A DNA stretch of 64,000 bases. Origin: Rhizobium vallis. Its GTDB lineage: Bacteria; Pseudomonadota; Alphaproteobacteria; Rhizobiales; Rhizobiaceae. The DNA lies in contig NZ_ML133689.1 in the NCBI RefSeq assembly GCF_003985155.1, positions 1 through 64,000 of the forward strand, given 5' to 3'. The notes under the pieces were generated by a model. It was not told the DNA's origin, ran no database searches, and worked only from the letters and a program-made list of their open reading frames with translations. The number at the start of each line of letters is the position of its first letter. Position 1 is the first letter of the stretch. Both the position numbers and the translations under genes were made by a program. Shown here piece by piece: positions 59,792 through 64,000 of this stretch.

Positions 59792-60649
59792 TCAATGTGC
59801 TTCCATATCCGCGACGATCAGCGAGCGCAGCGCCGCATCAACCACCGGGCGCTTTCCGAACCATTTCTCGAAGCCGGGCACGGCCTGATGCAGCAGCATG
59901 CCGAGACCATCGACGATGGAAAATCCCTGCTCTTCCGCCTGCGTCAGGATCGGCGTCTTCAGGGGGATATAGACGATATCGGTGACGACGGCATCCGCTG
60001 CAAGGGTCGTGAAATCGAGTTGCGGCGCCGCCTCGCCGTCCATGCCGAGCGAGGTGGTGTTGATGAAGAGGCCGGCCCCGTTCATGACTTCGCCAAGCGC
60101 ACCGACGGGGTGGGCACGAACTCTGGGTCCAAAGCGATCGGCCAGTTCGCGTGCCCGTTCGACGGTGCGGTTGACGACGTGGATCTCCTTGAAACCACGA
60201 TCGCGAACCGCCTGAATGATCGCCCGGCTGGCGCCGCCGGCGCCGAAGACGACGGCGGTATCATGCCGATCCCAGCCGGGATGGCGCTCGTCGAGATTGG
60301 CTGTGAAGCCGCGACCGTCGGTATTGGTCGCATGCAGGACGCCGTCCTCAAGCCAGAGCGTGTTCGAAGCGCCGAGTTCGTGCGACAGCTGATCCGGCCT
60401 GTCGGCAAGCCGAAACGCCATTTCCTTGTGAGGAATGGTTACATTGCCTCCGACAAAACCGGAGCTGCCATCCTTGAGCGAAGCAATAAAATTCGCAAAG
60501 GCGTCGGGCGCCACCTCATGGGCGCGGTAGCTGCCCGGCAGGCCGAGTGTCTTCAGCCAAAATCCATGGATCAGGGGCGATCGCGAATGCTTGATGGGAA
60601 AGCCCGTGACAAAGGCCTTCGGCCCGAGTGTTTCACGTGAATCATCCAT
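59792..60649 (-). CDS. aroE: Shikimate dehydrogenase
   Basis: 285 residues from ATG 60649; an ATG four codons earlier is possible. NADPH-dependent reduction of 3-dehydroshikimate. [15 protein letters not shown] (substrate-binding Ser pair), [11 protein letters not shown] with catalytic Lys, and Rossmann GAGGASRAI with VNRTVERA are seen. The first codons overlap both the maf stop and the parS element (60629-60644), so the ParB site lies inside coding sequence. Confidence 0.96.
   Translation of the reverse strand: MDDSRETLGPKAFVTGFPIKHSRSPLIHGFWLKTLGLPGSYRAHEVAPDAFANFIASLKDGSSGFVGGNVTIPHKEMAFRLADRPDQLSHELGASNTLWLEDGVLHATNTDGRGFTANLDERHPGWDRHDTAVVFGAGGASRAIIQAVRDRGFKEIHVVNRTVERARELADRFGPRVRAHPVGALGEVMNGAGLFINTTSLGMDGEAAPQLDFTTLAADAVVTDIVYIPLKTPILTQAEEQGFSIVDGLGMLLHQAVPGFEKWFGKRPVVDAALRSLIVADMEAH
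60629..60644. other. parS, predicted ParB binding site
   Basis: TGTTTCACGTGAATCA matches the consensus TGTTTCACGTGAAACA at 15 of 16 positions. It straddles the 5' end of aroE and the 3' end of maf, about 1.5 kb from the predicted oriC. ParB-parS complexes near the origin drive chromosome segregation; parAB themselves are expected outside the window beyond hemE. Confidence 0.8.
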
Positions 60650-61241
60650 CGATCGCTCCAAATTCCCGTAGTTTTTTCAGAAGCGGCAACATCGGCAGGC
60701 CGAGAATGGTGAAATAGTCACCTTCGATCTTCTCGAACAGCTGGATGCCCTCCCCCTCCAATTGATAGGCGCCGACACTGGAAAGCGCCCGCTCGCCAAC
60801 CCGCGCCAAATGCCTGGCGATGAAATCCGCCGTTAGCGGCCGCATCGTCAGTTCCGCATGCGCGAGATGTTCCCAGAGGACCACGCCATCGCTGACGATC
60901 GCCACGGCGCTGTTCAATCGGTGGGTTACCCCGGATAGTGTTCGAAGGTGATTTGCGGCGTCCGTCATGTCCTTCGGCTTATGGAAGACACGATCACCGA
61001 GCGACATCGTCTGATCGGAACCGATGACCAGACCACCGGGAAAACGGCTGCTGACCTCTTCCGCCTTGGCCTTGGCCAGAACGAGGGCGACGGCATCGGC
61101 TCCCACGCCTGATTTTTCCAGCGGAGTTTCCACCGCCCTTTCATCTATCCTTGCGGCCTGCGCTTCGAAGGATAGCCCGGCATTTTCCATCAGCATCCGC
61201 CGAAAGGGACTCGACGATGCAAGGATGAGTTTCGCTGTCAT
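60642..61241 (-). CDS. maf: Maf-type nucleotide pyrophosphatase
   Basis: 199 residues. [18 protein letters not shown] (Ser/Arg phosphate loop) and [18 protein letters not shown] (Asp in SDQ) are the Maf signatures; the latter and length favour the YceF subgroup acting on 7-methyl-GTP. Cleans modified nucleotides. Ends inside the aroE start; 32 bases after ppsR. Substrate subgroup is an estimate. Confidence 0.94.
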   Translation of the reverse strand: MTAKLILASSSPFRRMLMENAGLSFEAQAARIDERAVETPLEKSGVGADAVALVLAKAKAEEVSSRFPGGLVIGSDQTMSLGDRVFHKPKDMTDAANHLRTLSGVTHRLNSAVAIVSDGVVLWEHLAHAELTMRPLTADFIARHLARVGERALSSVGAYQLEGEGIQLFEKIEGDYFTILGLPMLPLLKKLREFGAIDG

Positions 61242-61273
61242 GGGTTCCTCGACGTGGCGACTTTTGTCAGCGC

Positions 61274-62095
61274 TTAGCGCAGCTTCGGGCGCAGGGCAAC
61301 GATTGCCGCGGCGGTTTCCTCGATCGAGCGACGAGTGACGTCGATCAGCGGCCAGCTATGCCGGGCGCAGAGCGAACGGGCATATTTCAGTTCCTCGGAG
61401 ATCGCGGCGCGATCGGTATAGTGTTCGCGGTCGAAGCCCTGCGTCGTCCCGAGGATACGGTTTTCCCGCACCTGGGAAATGCGGTCGGTGGTAGCGATTA
61501 GGCAGACGATCAGCGGCTTCGTTGCAGCAAACAGGTTCTCCGGCAAGGGTACGCCATAGACGATCGGAATGTTGGCCGTCTTGATGCCACGGTTGGCGAG
61601 GTAGATGCTGGTGGGTGTTTTCGAGGTGCGGCTGATCCCGATGATAACGACATCGGCGTCATTATAATCATCCGGCATCTGGCCGTCGTCGTGATCCATG
61701 GTGAAATTCAGCGCTTCGATGCGTGCGAAATAACCGGCATTCATCACATGCTGGGCGCCAACCCGACGGCGGGATGGAGCGCCGAGATAGATCTGGAACG
61801 CGCCCATGACAGGCTCCAGCACATTGACCGAGGCAACGCCCATTTCGGCGCAACGCTCATCGATGAGGCCCGCAAGCTCACGGTCGACGATCGTATAGAG
61901 CACGATGCCGGGTGCTTCATCGATCGCCTGCAAAACCGACAGCAGCTGCTTGCGATTGCGGATCAGGGGATAGACGTGTTCGATCGGCTGAGCGGATCTG
62001 AACTGGGCCGATGCGGCGCGGCCGGCAGAGATGAGAGTCTCTCCCGTCGAGTCAGAAATCAGATGCAGATGAAAGAAGTTCGTTCTGTTCTCCAC
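61274..62095 (-). CDS. ppsR: PEP synthase / PPDK regulatory kinase-pyrophosphorylase
   Basis: 273 residues, DUF299 family. [18 protein letters not shown] at 11-28 and [21 protein letters not shown] near 150 (P-loop-like) are hallmark segments. These enzymes switch pyruvate phosphate dikinase or PEP synthase off with ADP and on with phosphate; which target applies is not decided by sequence. First gene leftward from oriC, in the place called RP001 in Rickettsia/Caulobacter origin comparisons. Confidence 0.93.
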   Translation of the reverse strand: MENRTNFFHLHLISDSTGETLISAGRAASAQFRSAQPIEHVYPLIRNRKQLLSVLQAIDEAPGIVLYTIVDRELAGLIDERCAEMGVASVNVLEPVMGAFQIYLGAPSRRRVGAQHVMNAGYFARIEALNFTMDHDDGQMPDDYNDADVVIIGISRTSKTPTSIYLANRGIKTANIPIVYGVPLPENLFAATKPLIVCLIATTDRISQVRENRILGTTQGFDREHYTDRAAISEELKYARSLCARHSWPLIDVTRRSIEETAAAIVALRPKLR

Positions 62096-62180
62096 GCTAT
62101 TTTCCGCTGCCTGTTGAAAAGACTGGATGAAAGGGAGCTAGGGCGCCGGGGGGGTCCCGGGCAAGGGAAAACATGCCGCC

Positions 62181-62189
62181 TTATCCACA
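62181..62189 (+). promoter_or_regulatory. DnaA box (perfect)
   Basis: TTATCCACA, identical to the R1/R4-type consensus of E. coli, 86 bases from the ppsR start. Same orientation as the second perfect box. Confidence 0.85.
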
Positions 62190-62269
62190 TTTCGAATTTT
62201 GCAGATCGGTTTCATCGGGCCCTGTGGAAGACGGGGAACAGTTTGACTTCTTTAGAGCAGGTCCACAGC

Positions 62270-62278
62270 TTATCCACA
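62270..62278 (+). promoter_or_regulatory. DnaA box (perfect)
   Basis: Second TTATCCACA, 89 bases from the first, preceded at once by GTCCACAGC, which may be a low-affinity box (62261-62269). Confidence 0.85.
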
Positions 62279-62495
62279 AGCAGGAAGAAAATGACCCGCC
62301 CGGAAGAGACTGGAATCATTTTCGGATTCGGCTTCTCCTCAAACTCGGCGTGGAAGGAGCGAATCTTTTCGCCGATCTTTGTCCACGCGCGACAAATGGC
62401 ATCGGCGGTGGATGGATTTTAATCCTTGATAGACACCGACTCTAAGAAATAGAAACCTTTTAAAATATCTTTGATTTTTTATAGGGAAGAAGCGC

Positions 62496-63527
62496 TTGAG
62501 CGACACGCGCCGAAAGATCATGAGGGTTCTCGACGGTGAAAGCCTCTCCCCTCCTCCTCTCTGGCTGATGAGACAGGCAGGACGCTATCTCCCGGAATAC
62601 CGTGAGACACGGGCAAAGGCAGGAAGCTTTCTCGATCTCTGCTACACCCCCGATTACGCTGTCGAAGTGACATTGCAGCCGATCCGCCGCTATGGCTTTG
62701 ATGCGGCGATCCTGTTTTCCGATATTCTCGTCATTCCCGATGCGATGAAGCGCAATGTCCGCTTCACCGAGGGTCATGGCCCTGAAATGGATCCGATCGA
62801 CGAAGCGGGTATTGGAAGATTGGATGGGGAAGGGATCGTCGATTACCTCCAGCCGGTTCTGGAAACGGTGCGGCGGTTGCGCGATACGCTGCCTGGTGAG
62901 ACGACGCTGCTCGGCTTCTGTGGGGCGCCCTGGACGGTTGCTACCTATATGATCGCCGGTCACGGCACGCCGGATCAGGCCCCTGCCCGTCTCTTCGCTT
63001 ATAAGCATCCCCGAGCTTTCGAACATCTCCTGATGTTGCTGGCCGACGTATCGGCCGATTATCTCGTTGCCCAGATCGACGCCGGCGCCGACGCGGTGCA
63101 GATCTTCGATTCATGGGCCGGCGTTCTCGGCGAGAAGGAGTTCGAGGCTTTCGCGATCAGGCCGGTTGCGCGAATGATTGCTTCGATCAGATCGCAACGA
63201 CCTCATGCCCGTATCATCGCTTTCGCCAAGGGCGCGGGCTACCAGCTGAAGACCTATCGGCAGAAGACCGGGGCGGATGCGATCGGTCTCGATTGGTCGG
63301 TGCCATTGGCTTTTGCCGCGGTGCTGCAGAAGGATGGGCCGGTTCAGGGCAACCTCGATCCGATGCGCGTCGTTGCCGGCGGGCAGGCGCTGGAAGAGGG
63401 CATCGACGATATTCTCCAGCATCTCGGCAATGGGCCGCTGATCTTCAATCTCGGTCACGGCATCACGCCGCAGGCCGACCCGGAGCATGTGCGCATGCTG
63501 GTCGATCGCGTGCGGGGTCTGAAGTGA
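62496..63527 (+). CDS. hemE: Uroporphyrinogen decarboxylase
   Basis: 343 residues from a TTG at 62496 with AGGGAAGAAG upstream; the next ATG would lose conserved residues. Decarboxylates uroporphyrinogen III to coproporphyrinogen [20 protein letters not shown] near 20-36 (catalytic Arg pair), [13 protein letters not shown] with catalytic Asp near 77, [13 protein letters not shown], and FDSWAG are present. First gene rightward from oriC; hemJ starts 2 bases after its stop. Confidence 0.98.
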   Translation: MSDTRRKIMRVLDGESLSPPPLWLMRQAGRYLPEYRETRAKAGSFLDLCYTPDYAVEVTLQPIRRYGFDAAILFSDILVIPDAMKRNVRFTEGHGPEMDPIDEAGIGRLDGEGIVDYLQPVLETVRRLRDTLPGETTLLGFCGAPWTVATYMIAGHGTPDQAPARLFAYKHPRAFEHLLMLLADVSADYLVAQIDAGADAVQIFDSWAGVLGEKEFEAFAIRPVARMIASIRSQRPHARIIAFAKGAGYQLKTYRQKTGADAIGLDWSVPLAFAAVLQKDGPVQGNLDPMRVVAGGQALEEGIDDILQHLGNGPLIFNLGHGITPQADPEHVRMLVDRVRGLK

Positions 63528-63529
63528 CG

Positions 63530-64000
63530 ATGGAAAAGCAGACAGATCGGAATCCCGGCGCTTACGCCCGACGCCGCGCTCATTTTGCGCTGGCCTTCTT
63601 CGCGCTGATCGCGGTCGGACTTTTTGCCTGGAACCCCGATAATCTCTATCTCTGGATCAAGGCGCTCCACATCATTGCGGTCATCTCCTGGATGGCCGGA
63701 TTGTTCTATATGCCGCGACTGTTCATCTACCACACCGATGCCGAGCCGGGGTCAGTGCAGTCTGAAACCTTCAAGGTGATGGAGCGCAGGCTGCTTCGGA
63801 TCATCATGACGCCGGCGATGATGCTGACCTGGATTTTCGGTCTCTATCTCGCCTGGTCGGTCTATGGATTCCATGGCGGCTGGCTGCATGCGAAAATCGG
63901 TCTCGTCGTGCTTTTGACCGGAGTGCATATCTTTTTCAGCCGCGCGGTCAGGGCGTTCGAGCGCGATGAAAACCGCCGCTCTGCGCGCTATTGGCGGTTC
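63530..64000 (+). CDS. hemJ: Protoporphyrinogen oxidase HemJ (partial, cut by window end)
   Basis: First 157 codons are seen, open to the window edge. Start ATG 63530, with an in-frame GTG six bases earlier that overlaps the hemE stop. Hydrophobic segments at about 19-34, 41-62, 91-111 and 118-137. Conserved LYLWIKALHIIAVISWMAG with a His (likely heme or quinone ligand), FYMPRLFIYH, and MTPAMMLTWIFGL match HemJ (UPF0093). Converts protoporphyrinogen IX to protoporphyrin IX in the inner membrane; follows hemE in the heme route. Confidence 0.92.
   Translation, partial: MEKQTDRNPGAYARRRAHFALAFFALIAVGLFAWNPDNLYLWIKALHIIAVISWMAGLFYMPRLFIYHTDAEPGSVQSETFKVMERRLLRIIMTPAMMLTWIFGLYLAWSVYGFHGGWLHAKIGLVVLLTGVHIFFSRAVRAFERDENRRSARYWRF

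Larger units (their letters stand above)
62096..62495. other. Predicted chromosomal origin of replication (oriC)
   Basis: 400-base gap between ppsR (-) and hemE (+). Perfect DnaA boxes TTATCCACA at 62181 and 62270; weaker ones at 62379 (TTGTCCACG) and, reversed, at 62223. GANTC methylation sites at 62313, 62325 and 62438. An AT-rich stretch from about 62415 to 62483, next to hemE, suits a DNA unwinding element. A TTAA-N7-TTGA at 62460-62474 is a partial CtrA box. The origin next to hemE is known in Caulobacter and S. meliloti. Confidence 0.85.

Noticed and set aside
62460..62474. CtrA binding site in oriC
   Set aside because: TTAA-N7-TTGA is only a partial match to TTAA-N7-TTAA; kept as a remark, not as a feature.

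Overview
The window is a stretch of core chromosome from an alphaproteobacterium of the Rhizobium etli / R. leguminosarum type. The assignment rests on an ActSR (RegBA) pair, a ChvI-ChvG pair next to an HPr kinase / EIIA / HPr set and pckA, AddAB instead of RecBCD, the trpFBA-accD-folC order, a TsaE-sugar kinase fusion, GANTC sites, and intergenic hairpin mosaics of the rhizobial kind. Base and codon use look even throughout. I see no prophage, insertion sequence, CRISPR array, tRNA or rRNA gene, or transferred island. About 64 genes are called, nearly all conserved housekeeping or regulatory genes.

Layout. 0.4-5.8 kb (+): ornithine cyclodeaminase-like gene, helicase hrpB, redox sensor kinase/regulator actS-actR. 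5.8-12 kb: mmcB (-), an L,D-transpeptidase lipoprotein (+), malate synthase G, a cytochrome P450 and a DUF1402 exported protein (all -). 12-14 kb (-): hslV, a 45-codon coupled ORF, hslU. 14.2-19.7 kb (+): a histidine cluster hisB-hisH-hisA-hisF-hisE ending in coaA, with three small non-his genes interspersed. 19.7-22.5 kb (-): alkB, arfB, pckA. 22.8-26.8 kb (+): chvI, chvG, hprK, EIIA-Man type protein, HPr. 27-40.6 kb (+): ahcY, a DivL-like kinase with Tyr in place of the phospho-accepting His, a tsaE/amgK fusion, murU, addB, addA, trxA. 40.7-47.1 kb (-): folC, accD, trpA, trpB, trpF, a YgjP-like metallopeptidase and a DUF2852 protein. 47.2-51.8 kb: PHB depolymerase, FAH-family hydrolase, glutathionyl-hydroquinone reductase (-), DUF2218 and nitroreductase (+). 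51.8-57.2 kb (-): gyrB, XRE regulator, Smr protein, MltA, Tim44-like protein. 57.3-58.4 kb (+): fxsA, secB. 58.5-62.1 kb (-): dnaQ, coaE, aroE, maf, kinase-pyrophosphorylase. 62.5-64 kb (+): hemE and the 5' part of hemJ, cut by the window edge.

The most informative non-coding region is 62096-62495, between the divergent kinase-pyrophosphorylase gene and hemE. It carries two perfect DnaA boxes, weaker boxes, three GANTC methylation sites, and an AT-rich stretch next to hemE, at the place where alphaproteobacterial origins are known. I call it oriC. A 15/16 match to the ParB site parS lies 1.5 kb away, over the maf/aroE junction. The flanking operons (hemE-hemJ and ppsR-maf-aroE-coaE-dnaQ) both read away from it.

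How genes fit together. The 22.5-31.2 kb block joins carbon/nitrogen signalling (HPr, EIIA, HprK), envelope/acid stress signalling (ChvGI), gluconeogenesis (PckA), methyl cycle (AhcY) and cell-cycle control (DivL-like). tsaE/amgK and murU add cell-wall sugar recycling. No wholly new system is evident. The points most worth following are the oriC/parS pair, the coupled micro-ORF inside hslVU, palindromes upstream of ahcY, chvI and phaZ, the loss of zinc-ribbon cysteines in AccD, and an MltA with no visible export signal.
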